Assembly: GCF_026151205.1 (NCBI RefSeq)
Contig: NC_087073.1
Coordinates: 1,552,001 to 1,568,500, forward strand
Direction of reading: 5' to 3'
DNA length: 16,500 nucleotides
From: Bolinopsis microptera
Taxonomy: Eukaryota; Ctenophora; Tentaculata; Lobata; Bolinopsidae
Shown here: positions 1 to 14,951 of the stretch, one piece after another
How positions within the stretch are numbered: position 1 is the first letter of the stretch
Layout: the number at the start of each line of letters is the position of its first letter
Position numbers and translations under genes: made by a program
The notes under the pieces: generated by a model
Database searches by the model: none
Seen by the model: the letters and a program-made list of their open reading frames with translations, nothing else
Told to the model about the DNA's origin: nothing

Positions 1-369
1 GGTTACACTAGTAAACAATAAAAGCGTCCATGACGGGATTAATGATGACTCAATATTAAATATTTGTCGATTTAAAGTCAACCAAAACATAAAGATACGA
101 ACATTATCAGTCGTCTCGACGTGAATTGTGTAAACGGTCCAGTCATGATAATTGATACCAGACTATGATTTTTCATTCATGTATGGATCAATCATATTCA
201 TAACTACACTAGCTCTGGATTATCAGTGGTCAAAGCACAGTTTATGCCTCGTTATTGACGTTTTCAAATGATTATCAATAATCGGAAATATTAGCTCATT
301 TATTCATGTGTTCGTCTCGAACGATTGTCGGCTTATCGTCTACAAGCTATCCACACGTGAAAGGCAGCC

Positions 370-445
370 GAGCCGCGCGCAAATGGTCACACTCGATATA
401 AAATATAGTTGTTTAGTTGATACTTTTCTTTCGCGCGTTCCGTTT
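370..445 (+). promoter_or_regulatory. Weak candidate core promoter (TATA-like box in a CpG cluster)
   Basis: A good TATA-box match, TATAAAATA, lies at 397-405. It sits between two small CpG-rich patches, CCGAGCCGCGCGC just upstream and TTTCGCGCG about 30 bases downstream, where a transcription start would be expected. CpG is otherwise scarce in this flank. Against it, the first downstream ATG in a fair context (at 524, AAGATGGCG) opens a frame of only four codons, so any transcript would need splicing or be non-coding. TATA-like strings are common by chance in AT-rich DNA. Confidence 0.2.
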
Positions 446-481
446 CAGAGGCAGTTGCAAACTGTCACAATAGATGTTATC

Positions 482-807
482 TTCTAAGAATTGTAAGCGA
501 ATGTCGACCCAGTTCAGATACAAGATGGCGCATCAGTAGCGATTTCGCCAAAACACCTCTCACCTGCAGTTTAATGAGATTTTGGCGCTGATAAAAAATT
601 TTCGACAACCAAGTGTTGAACAAATAAACTTTCATAGTCCAGGCAACCAATTTACCGACATGGATCAAATACGAGTAATTAGATTTCTGCAATACATTCT
701 TACAGTTCGGATGAAAAATAGTGCTCGAGACCTAATCCGAACCCGGATTTTCAGCATGCCAGGCGATCTTAAGCCACTGGGGAGACATTTTCTTACAATT
801 CTGAGAA
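482..807. repeat. Imperfect inverted repeat, arms 482-512 and 777-807
   Basis: The reverse complement of 482-512 matches 777-807 at 26 of 31 positions; both arms share GACATT and CTTACAATTCT. Similarity continues weakly inward, with CATCTT or GATCTT at similar spacing. A second match to the left arm, the exact 13-mer TTCGCTTACAATT, lies just outside the right arm at 833-845 (inverse of 489-501). The roughly 330-bp span could be a decayed fold-back or MITE-like element. I see no clear target-site duplication and no coding capacity, so this is only a possible reading. Confidence 0.45.
564..686 (-). other. Very weak candidate internal exon
   Basis: On the minus strand an AG (TATTGCAG, ending at 687) precedes an open stretch of 41 codons. 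That stretch ends in a near-ideal 5' splice donor, CTGCAG followed by GTGAGAGG, with the junction between 564 and 563. Both ends are in phase 0. The encoded peptide (starts KSNYSYLIHV, ends QNLIKLQ) matches no family I recognise. The upstream pyrimidine tract is poor, and good donor strings arise by chance in several kilobases, so confidence is very low. Confidence 0.12.
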
Positions 808-1188
808 ATAAACCGGGCGAAATGCTTACAATTTCGCTTACAATTATAACATTCCTCCACTGTCACAGAAGGACTTTCGATTGTTCGGGAAACATAATAT
901 AACAATGAGAAGTTCCTACACGAATCTTTTACATTTTTTACCCTACCGATTCATTTACACAAATTTTCTGCCACTAATATGACTAAGAAAGACATGCCGC
1001 CGAAAACAGAAGTTGAAAAGTAGGGTTTAAATCGCTGACTACTGTCAAAACATTTTCATCCCTTTTTTCGTGCATCTTACTACTACAATGATTTAGAGAG
1101 ATAATTTAAATTAAAAACATACGTATAATGAGAAATGAAACATTCTCATTCTTCATGATGTATACTTAGTTTGTTATATAAAGACAGC

Positions 1189-1482
1189 TCATTTTGGCGA
1201 AGGCTTCTGCGTCTTAAATTCATCGCAACCCATTACATCTTTAAATTTGCTGGTAGAAGTAAGGTCAGTGTGTGAAATGTGCTTAATTACATAATTACTT
1301 AATGACATCCGATCTATTTTGAGACCTGTAGTGTCGTCTTTATAAAGGGCGTCTTTATAAAACAAACTGAGTGTACCTACTAAGACATGAGACATTTGTT
1401 CAAAGATAACTAGATAACATGGGATATTTGATACACAATTTGATACTGTTCTGTAAAACAAGGTAACTGAAGGAGTAAACAT
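1189..1482 (-). CDS. Hypothetical ORF or terminal exon, 97 codons
   Basis: This minus-strand ATG frame (MFTPSVTLFY at the start, KTQKPSPK before a TGA stop) is the most protein-like frame outside the repeats. It has a mixed, partly charged composition, with no signal peptide or membrane segment I would assert. An alternative start as an exon is at 1450, after a good acceptor, TTGTTTTACAG. It contains an in-frame duplication giving YKDALYKDD. I recognise no family and see no clear poly(A) signal downstream. It could be a real last exon, or a chance frame in AT-rich DNA. Confidence 0.2.
   Translation of the reverse strand: MFTPSVTLFYRTVSNCVSNIPCYLVIFEQMSHVLVGTLSLFYKDALYKDDTTGLKIDRMSLSNYVIKHISHTDLTSTSKFKDVMGCDEFKTQKPSPK
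1335..1361. repeat. Local 15-bp tandem duplication
   Basis: The 12-mer CGTCTTTATAAA occurs at 1335-1346 and again at 1350-1361, a 15-bp step. It lies inside the minus-strand hypothetical ORF at 1189-1482, where it repeats five codons in frame. Confidence 0.8.
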
Positions 1483-1540
1483 AGTGTCTCCTCCTGTTAC
1501 CGTGTCATTGTGGTCACATACACACTACACACTGTGTATC

Positions 1541-1562
1541 ACACAGTATTAACACAGTATTA
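1541..1562. repeat. Exact 11-bp tandem duplication
   Basis: ACACAGTATTA occurs at 1541-1551 and immediately again at 1552-1562. It sits in an AC/GT-rich patch (about 1514-1562) that also holds a 7-base inverted pair, ATACACA and TGTGTAT. It is a minor slippage-type repeat. Confidence 0.85.
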
Positions 1563-1698
1563 CTCACCTCTTGTTCCAAATCCATATCACAGATCTTACC
1601 CTTGGGGCCAAAACCTGAAGCACTTCATAATCTATATTATTATAGCACTCAGTACACACTCGCTGACTACAAATAGTGTGATCTGGTTTTATGGAATC

Positions 1699-2555
1699 TT
1701 CAGGTATGTTCCTCCGCAAGCAACCCTCCTTCAGGCATGTTCCTCCGCAAGCAACCCTCCTTCAGGTATGTTCCTCCGCAAGCAACCCTCCTTCAGGCAT
1801 GCTCCTCCGCAAGCAACCCTCCTTCAGGCATGCTCCTCCGCAAGCAACCCTCCTTCAGATATGCTCCTCCGCAAGCAACCCTCCTTCAGGTATGCTCCTC
1901 CGCAAGCAACCCTCCTTCGGGCATGTTCCTCCGCAAGCAACCCTCCTTCAGGTATGTTCCTCCGCAAGCAACCCTCCTTCGGGCATGCTCCTCCGCAAGC
2001 AACCCTCCTTCAGGTATGCTCCTCCGCAAGCAACCCTCCTTCAGGCATGTTCCTCCGCAAGCAACCCTCCTTCGGGCATGTTCCTCCGCAAACAACCCTC
2101 CTTCAGGCATGTTCCTCCGCAAGCAGCCCTCCTTCGGGCTTGGCATGTTCCTCCGCAAGCAACCCTCCTTCAGGTATGTTCCTCCGCAAGCAACCCTCCT
2201 TCAGGTATGTTCCTCCGCAAGCAACCCTCCTTCAGGCATGTTCCTCCGCAAGCAACCCTCCTTCGGGCATGTTCCTCCGCAAGCAACCCTCCTTCAGGTA
2301 TGTTCCTCCGCAAGCAACCCTCCTTCAGGCATGTTCCTCCGCAAGCAACCCTCCTTCGGGCATGTTCCTCCGCAAGCAACCCTCCTTCAGGCATGTTCCT
2401 CCGCAAGCAACCCTCCTTCAGGCATGTTCCTCCGCAAGCAACCCTCCTTCGGGCATGTTCCTCCGCAAGCAACCCTCCTTCGGGCATGTTCCTCCGCAAG
2501 CAACCCTCCATCGGCATGTTCCTCCGCAAGCAACCCTCCATCGGGCATGTTCCTC
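1699..2555. repeat. 31-bp GC-rich minisatellite, 27 full units
   Basis: Full units begin at ATG positions 1706, 1737, 1768 and so on every 31 bases to 2516, with a partial lead-in at 1699-1705 and a degenerate last unit from 2547. Every unit carries the core CCTCCGCAAGCAACCCTCC with at most one change. Units are 18/31 G+C, much richer than the flanks. Variation is confined to a few sites. One is the fourth base (C in units from 1799-1922 and 1985-2046, T elsewhere). Another is the CAGG or CGGG near the end (10 of 27 units carry CGG). The third is the last base (C or T). Exceptions are a 36-bp unit at 2109 (5 extra bases), a CAGATA end at 1860, and a 30-bp unit at 2486. It is head-to-tail in one orientation. 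A typical eukaryotic minisatellite grown by slippage or unequal exchange is the simplest reading. Confidence 0.97.
2176..2454. repeat. 93-bp higher-order period (three units per block)
   Basis: Within the 31-bp array the CGGG version occurs at exactly every third unit here (units starting 2238, 2331, 2424), with CAGG units between. Two of the three blocks also share the order GGT-ending, GGC-ending, CGGG. This gives three consecutive 93-bp blocks, and a related trimer sits at 1985-2077. It implies that three-unit blocks were copied together after the variants arose. Confidence 0.6.
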
Positions 2556-2836
2556 TAAAATGGTAATTCTTTCTACCATCGATAATTTCATAATATCTCG
2601 ACTCTCGAGTTAGACGTGGTGAATCACACGAATAAAGTGTGAACAATCTTCAATTAATTAGGGGCCAATATTTTACCGTCAGTAATCGTCATAGCAATAA
2701 AACCGGGCTGATGGATTGGAACTTGTTGTAAATTACATATCTGGTTACAGTTTGGGTCTATGTCTTGACAAACCTTGATTAGTGTTACAGTGTAGAGGCA
2801 GTAAAGTTGATATGATGAATATCTGTAATAACAAGA
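2556..2836. other. Unique spacer between two minisatellites
   Basis: This is AT-rich single-copy sequence. It holds an AATAAA at 2631-2636 followed by a GT-rich bit, which on its own is weak evidence for a poly(A) site, and the minus-strand exon candidate at 2677-2773. Nothing else stands out. Confidence 0.5.
2677..2773 (-). other. Weak candidate exon, cysteine-containing
   Basis: On the minus strand a pyrimidine-rich stretch ending ACTAATCAAG (AG at 2775-2774) precedes 97 open bases that end at a plausible donor, GACG followed by GTAAAAT. The frame reads VCQDIDPNCNQICNLQ and then a mixed stretch ending MTITD. Three cysteines with Asp, Asn and Pro look like part of a secreted domain, but the spacing does not let me name one. 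The open frame continues at both ends (2654-2860), so the splice sites are only a suggestion. Confidence 0.15.
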
Positions 2837-2960
2837 CTTATAAGAAAATGGAAACGACACTGCTTATAAGTGGTAACGACACTGCTTATAAGTGGTAACG
2901 ACACTGCTTATAAGTGGTAACGACACTGCTTATAAGTGGTAACGACACTGCTTATAAGTC
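2837..2960. repeat. 22-bp minisatellite, five copies plus a degenerate lead copy
   Basis: Copies start at 2853, 2875, 2897, 2919 and 2941, each beginning AACGACACTGCTTATAAG and then TGGT. The first four are identical and the last is cut at its end. A degenerate copy lies upstream at 2837-2852, with CTTATAAG followed by AAAATGGA, and is probably the seed of the array. Every unit contains the 8-bp palindrome CTTATAAG. The identity between copies suggests recent expansion. It is unrelated to the 31-bp and 9-bp units. Confidence 0.96.
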
Positions 2961-2967
2961 GACTTAT
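2954..2967. repeat. 14-bp perfect palindrome at the array edge
   Basis: ATAAGTCGACTTAT at 2954-2967 is its own reverse complement. It starts within the last 22-bp copy and extends into unique sequence, which continues TTGTCGA. It marks exactly where the 22-bp array stops, so it could be a slippage or breakage boundary, or simply chance. Confidence 0.75.
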
Positions 2968-3235
2968 TGTCGAAAACACGTAAAACTCGCGAATAAAAGC
3001 AACTTGTTAACGATCACAGATAAGAATGTTGCTCGAAAAATGAGAATCTGCTGATTCTTGAAACGTAAGTCCACGAAAAGATATCCAATTCATTTGTTTA
3101 ATTAGTCCATGGATATTCGAGCATGAGTTAGAGTGACAAGCATTGCCATTAAACTCGTTCATCTTCTCAATAAGTGTATAAATATTATTGTTTAAATCTG
3201 TGTTAGAGCTTAATAACAACTGGTAGAATAATCTT
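2968..3235. other. Unique spacer before the satellite
   Basis: This is single-copy AT-rich sequence. A minus-strand frame at 3007-3219 (70 codons, TTG start, contains HSNSCSNIHGLIKQMNW) is preceded by a possible acceptor, ATTCTACCAG, but I recognise no family. A perfect donor-like GTAAGT occurs on the plus strand at 3065-3070; such a 6-mer is expected by chance a few times in this much unique sequence. The satellite begins directly after CTT at 3233-3235. Confidence 0.4.
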
Positions 3236-9608
<6,373 letters not shown>

Positions 9609-11605
9609 ACCATATATCCAGATATCCAGTAATCCATTCCGTATATCCCTATATCCGATATCCAGTATATCCAGTTTTTTCCCGTATATCCAGTATTCCG
9701 TAATCCATATATCCCCGTTATCCAGTATATCATATATCCAGTAATCCTATATTTATAATTCTATTTCAGTATATCCAGTAAAAAAATCCAGATATTCATA
9801 TATTTAGTATATTCAGTATATCCCGTATACCATTATCCAATTTTTTCATATATCCAGTATATCCCGTATATCCAGTAATCCAGTATATCCATATATCCAT
9901 ATTTTCCAGTATATCCAAATATATCCAGTAAGCCGATATCCCGTAATCCGTATACCATATACCAGTTTCTATAACCCGTATACCATATATCCAGTAATCC
10001 ATATATATTATTCCATATTTTCTTTTATCCAGTATATTCAGTATATCCAGTATATTCAGTAATCCTATACCCTATATCCCGTATATCCATATACCCCGTA
10101 AATTTAGTAATTTATATATTCATATATCCAGTATACCGTAAATTTAGTAATTCGTATATTTAAATAATCCTTATCAGTATATCCATATATCCAGTTATTT
10201 AGTATACCAGTATATCCAGTATATCCAGTATATCCCGTTTCCAGTAATTCATATATCCCTTAAAACAGTATATCCCTATATTAGTATATCCAAATCCCTA
10301 ATCCATTTCCAGTTATCCCGTAATCCATATATCCAGTATATCCAGTAATCCAGATATCCAGTTTCCAGTAATCATTAAAATTCATTAATTTGATATCCTA
10401 ATCCAGTAATTCAGTATAATTCAGTATTTCAGTATATCCAGTATATTCAGTATTCCCAAAAATCCATAATTTAGATACCAGTATATCCATAAAAACCCGT
10501 ATACCTTATCCCTATACCGTAATTCTTATATCCAGTAATCCAGAATCCAGTATATTCAGTTATCCAGTTAAACCAGATATCCCTATATCCTATATCCTTA
10601 TCCATATATCCAGTTATCCTATATCCATTATCCAGTAATTCCATATATCCCGATATCAGTATACCATATATTTATTATTCATATATCCGTAATCCCGTAT
10701 ATCCATATATCCCGTATACCAGTATATCCATTTCCCCTATATCCTTTATCCGGTTTTAATCCATATATCCAGTTACCAGTAATCCAGTAAACCGATATCC
10801 CGATATCCGATATCCAGAATCCGTATACCATATTCCAGAAAATCCATATATCCTATACCGTAAAATTCAGTATATTCAGTATATTCATAAAATCCCTAAA
10901 ACCATAATCCATATATTCATTTTCAGTATATTCATATATCCATATATCCGTAAATCCAGTAATTTAGTTATCCAGATACCAGTATATCCATATATCCATT
11001 TTCGATATTCTTATTTAGTATATCCAGAATCCAGTATATAGTATACCAGTATAACCTATTTCATAAAAGTTATCCTATATCCAGTATATCCAAATTTTTC
11101 CAGTAAATTTCCCTTAAATTTAGTATATCCATATATCCTAATCCATATATCCATATATCCAGATATCCAGTATATTCAGAATCCATAAATTCATATATCC
11201 AGTTAATTTAGTAACCATATATCCAGTATATCCAAAATCCATAACCAGTATATTCAGTTATTCATATATTCATATATCCAGTATACCGTATATCAGTATA
11301 TTCAGATATTTAATTTAAACCAGTATATCCAGATATCCAGTATATTCATATATCCAGTATTCCATTTTATCCGTAATCCGTTTATCCATATTCCGTATAT
11401 TCAGTAATCCATAATTCATATATCCCTATTTCAGATTCCAGTATATCCAATATCCAGATATCCAGTATACCCGTAATCCAAACCTTATTCTTTTATCCGT
11501 ATATCCATATATCCCGTATATCCAGTATTCCAGTATATCCATATATCCATAATTCAATATCCAGTAAAATCCAGTAATCCCTTAATTAGTATATCCAGTA
11601 ATTCA
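9609..11605. repeat. Corrupted satellite block N1
   Basis: For about 2 kb the 9-bp repeat is still recognisable in the same orientation but almost every unit is damaged. There are missing bases (AGTAATCC, CATATATCC), A-to-C changes (CCCGTATATCC), and short A or T homopolymers (for example near 9780 and 9840). No foreign sequence is present and G remains almost confined to AGT or CGT contexts. The change from perfect to corrupted at about 9609 occurs within one or two units. Either this is a decayed part of the array, or the base sequence was never well resolved here. Confidence 0.85.
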
Positions 11606-12739
11606 GTATATCCAGTATATCCAGTATATCCAGTATATCCAGTATATCCAGTATAACCAGTATATCCAGTATATCCAGTATATCCAGTATATCCAGTATA
11701 TCCAGGATATCCATATATCAGTTATTCAGTATATTCAGTATATCCAGTATATCCAGTATATCCAGTATATTCAGTATATTCAGTATATCCAGTATATCCA
11801 GTATATCCAGTATATTCAGTATATCCAGTATATCCAGTATATCCAGTATATCCAGTATATCCAGTATATCCAGTATATCCAGTATATCCAGTATATCCAG
11901 TATATCCAGTATAGCCAGTATATCCAGTATATCCAGTATATCCAGTATATCAGTATATTCAGTATATCCAGTATATCCCAGTATATCCAGTATATCCAGT
12001 ATATCCAGTATATCCAGTATATTCAGGTATATTCCAGTATATTCAGTATATCCCAGTATATTCAGTATACTCCAGTATATCCGTATATCCAGTAATCAGT
12101 ATAAGTCATATATCAAGTATATCCAGTATATCCAGTAATATTCAGTATATTCAGTATATTCAGTATATCCAGTATATCCAGTATATCCAGTATATTCAGT
12201 ATATTCAGTATATTCAGTATATCCAGTATATCCAGTATATCCAGTATATTCAGTATATTCAGTATATCCAGTATATCCAGTATATCCAGTATATCCAGTA
12301 GTATCCAGTATATTCAGTATATCCAGTATATCCAGTATATCCCAGTATATTTCAGTATATCCAGTATATTCAGTATATCCAGTATATCCAGTATATCCAG
12401 TATATCCAGTATATTCAGTATATCCAGTATATCAGTATATCCAGTATATCCTGTAGTATCCAGTATATCCAGTATATCCAGTATATTCAGTATATCCAGT
12501 ATATTCAGTATATCCAGGATATCCAGGTATATTCAGTATATCCAGTATATTCAGTATATCCAGTATATCAGTATATCCAGTATATCCAGTATATTCAGTA
12601 TATTCAGTATATCCAGTATATTCAGTATATCCAGTATATCCAGTATATTCAGTATATCCAGTATATCCAGTATATTCAGTATATCCAGTATATTCAGTAT
12701 ATCCAGTATATCCAGTATATCCAGGTATATCCAGTATAT
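11606..12739. repeat. Satellite block 2, mostly clean
   Basis: Regular 9-bp units resume, starting with C-version runs and then mixed C and T runs such as three T, three C, three T, three C at about 12130-12250. Occasional one-base insertions (TATATCCC, CAGGTATAT) and a small disturbed patch near 12060-12125 occur. Confidence 0.9.
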
Positions 12740-13265
12740 TTAGAAATCCATATATTTATTATCCAGTATTCCTAACCTAATCCCGTTTTTCAGTATAACC
12801 GTTTCCAGTAATCCCTTAAATTTAGTATATTTCAGTTAAAATTATATACCCTATATTTCCCGTAATTTTCCCTAATTCAGTATATTTTATATATTCATTT
12901 AAAACCCGTATATCCATTATCCAGTATATTTAGATATTTAAATCCAGTATACCATATATCCAGTTATCCATAAATCCCCTATATCCATTACCAGTATATT
13001 ATATATTCATAATTCAGTATATTCATATTCCAGTAAAATCCAGTAACCATTATTCATAATTCATATATCCATATATTTATAATTTAGTATATTTATATAT
13101 TCAGTAATTTAGTATTCCTATATCCATATATTCAGTTATTTAGTATATCCAGTATTCCATATATTCAGTTTAAATTCAGTATATTCAGTATTTTCAGTAT
13201 ATTCAGTTATTATATATTCATATATTCATTAAACCAGTTATCCAGTATATTCATATATTCATATA
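12740..13265. repeat. Corrupted satellite block N2
   Basis: About 0.5 kb with the same kind of damage as the first corrupted block, but with more T-rich units (TTTAGTATAT, TATATTCAT). The left edge is sharp, while the right edge grades into clean units over about 100 bases (13266-13355). Confidence 0.8.
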
Positions 13266-13365
13266 TCCAGTATATCCAGTATATCCAGTATATTCAGTAT
13301 ATTCATATATCCAGTATATCATTAAATCCAGATATCCAGTATATCCAGTATACCAGTATATCCAG

Positions 13366-13572
13366 TATATTCAGTATATTCAGTATATCCAGTATATCCA
13401 GTATATCCAGTATTTCCAGTATATCCAGTATATTCAGTATATCCAGTATATCCAGTATATTCAGTATATTCAGTATATTCAGTATATTCAGTATATTCAG
13501 TATATTCAGTATATTCAGTATATCCAGTATAGTCCAGTAATCCAGTATATTCAGTATATCCAGTATATCCAG
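13366..13572. repeat. Third copy of the internal duplicated pattern
   Basis: Two T and three C precede a TATTTCC marker at 13411. Then come one C, one T, two C, seven T, three C-type units (two of them carrying small indels), one T and two C. The part from 13366 to 13455 matches 7467-7556 unit for unit, 5899 bases away. The seven-T run matches the copy at 7974. Confidence 0.7.
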
Positions 13573-13920
13573 TATATTCAGTATATTCAGTATATCCAGT
13601 ATATTCAGTATATCCAGTATATCCAGTATATTCAGTATATTCAGTATATTCAGTATATTCAGTATATTCAGTATATTCAGTATTTCAGTATATCCAGTAT
13701 ATCCAGTATATCAGATATTCAGTATATTCAGTATATTCAGTATATTCAGTATATTCAGTATATCCAGTATATTCAGTATATCCAGTATATCCAGTATATC
13801 CAGTATATCCAGTATATCCAGTATATTCAGTATATCCAGTATATTCAGTATATCCAGTATATCCAGTATATCCAGTATATCCAGTATATCCAGTATATTC
13901 AGTATATTCAGTATATTCAG

Positions 13921-14205
13921 TATATCCAGTATATCCAGTATATCCAGTATATCCAGTATATCCAGTATATCCAGTATATCCAGTATATCCAGTATATCCA
14001 GTATATCCAGTATATCCAGTATATCCAGTATATCCAGTATATCCAGTATATCCAGTATATCCCAGTATATCCAGTATATCCAGTATATCCAGTATATCCA
14101 GTATATCCAGTATATCCAGTATATCCAGTATATCCAGTATATCCAGTATATCCAGTATATCCAGTATATCCAGTATATCCAGTATATCCAGTATATCCAG
14201 TATAT
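13921..14205. repeat. Homogenised C-version run of about 31 units
   Basis: Consecutive AGTATATCC units run with only one extra base (at about 14060) and no T version. It is the longest uniform run in the window and suggests a recent local expansion. Confidence 0.85.
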
Positions 14206-14951
14206 CCAGTAAATCCAGTATATTCAGTATATTCAGTATATTCCAGTATATCCAGTATATCCAGTATATCCAGTATATTCAGTATATTCAGTATATTCCA
14301 GTATATTCAGTATATTCAGTATATCCAGTATATCCAGTAATATCCAGGTATATCCAGTATATCCAGTATATCCAGTATATTCAGTATATTCAGTATATCC
14401 AGTATATCCAGGATATCCAGTATATTCAGTTATCCAGTATATCCAGTATATCCAGTATATCCAGTATATCCAGTATATTCAGTATATTCAGTATATCCAG
14501 TATATCCAGTATATCCCAGTATATTCTGTATAATTCAGTATATCAGTATATCCAGTAATCCAGTATTCCAGTATATCCAGTATATCCAGTATATCCAGTA
14601 TATCCAGGATATCCAGTATCCAGTATATCCAGTATATCCAGTATATCCAGTATATCCAGTATATCCAGTATATCCAGTATATTCAGTATATTCAGTATAT
14701 TCAGTATATTCAGTATATCCAGTATATCCAGTATATCCAGTATATCCAGTATATCCAGTATATCCAGTATATCAGTATATTCAGTATATTCAGTATATTC
14801 AGTATATTCAGTATATTCAGTATATCCAGTATATTCAGTATATTCAGTATATCCAGTATATCCAGTATATTCAGTATATTCAGTATATTCAGTATATTCA
14901 GTATATCCAGTATATCCAGTATATTCAGTATATTCAGTATATCCAGTATAT

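Larger units (their letters stand above)
1..1690. other. AT-rich unique left flank, no confident gene
   Basis: This stretch is single-copy looking and AT-rich, with short open frames only. The frames at 477-692 (minus) and 582-902 (plus) both rely on TTG starts and resemble no family I know. A short plus-strand frame running from 898 to the stop at 1021-1023 ends in a charged, protein-like tail (MTKKDMPPKTEVEK, ATG at 979). It could be the end of a coding exon but has no clear acceptor. I see no tRNA, rRNA or transposase. The smaller features that can be supported are listed separately. Confidence 0.6.
1691..2566 (+). other. Repeat-derived open frame, probably not a gene
   Basis: An ATG at 1691 (peptide starts MESSGMFLRKQPSF) opens 291 codons through the 31-bp array. 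Because 31 is not a multiple of 3 and the unit has no forward stop in any phase, all three forward frames are open and all encode the same 31-residue cyclic repeat (segments such as VPPQATLLQ and CSSASNPPSG). That is expected from the unit itself, so length gives no evidence for translation. A real repetitive secreted or structural protein cannot be excluded, but there is no signal peptide, unique terminal domain or clear promoter to support one. Confidence 0.1.
13266..14951. repeat. Satellite block 3, mostly clean
   Basis: These are regular units. The block contains the third copy of the code pattern described for 7512 and 7974, at 13411-13572, and a very homogeneous C-only stretch at about 13921-14205. 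The last portion (14760-14940) is rich in T runs and ends abruptly at the next corrupted block. Confidence 0.9.

Noticed and set aside
582-902. 106-codon plus-strand frame in the left flank
   Set aside because: It has a TTG start, no recognised family, and overlaps the inverted repeat. The shared LGRH-LTILR peptides on opposite strands are explained by that inverted repeat.
1510-2613. 367-codon forward frame across the 31-bp array
   Set aside because: It starts at GTG, not a normal eukaryotic start, and overlaps two other equally open frames through the same repeat.
2631-2636. AATAAA poly(A) signal
   Set aside because: There is no supported upstream gene, and the 6-mer is expected by chance in AT-rich DNA.
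2170-2646. Minus-strand 158-codon frame through the 31-bp array
   Set aside because: It starts at TTG and is open only because the CGGG units fall at a three-unit period; the peptide is pure repeat.
1699-2960. CRISPR array
   Set aside because: The 31-bp and 22-bp units are directly adjacent with no unique spacers, and no cas-like genes are present.
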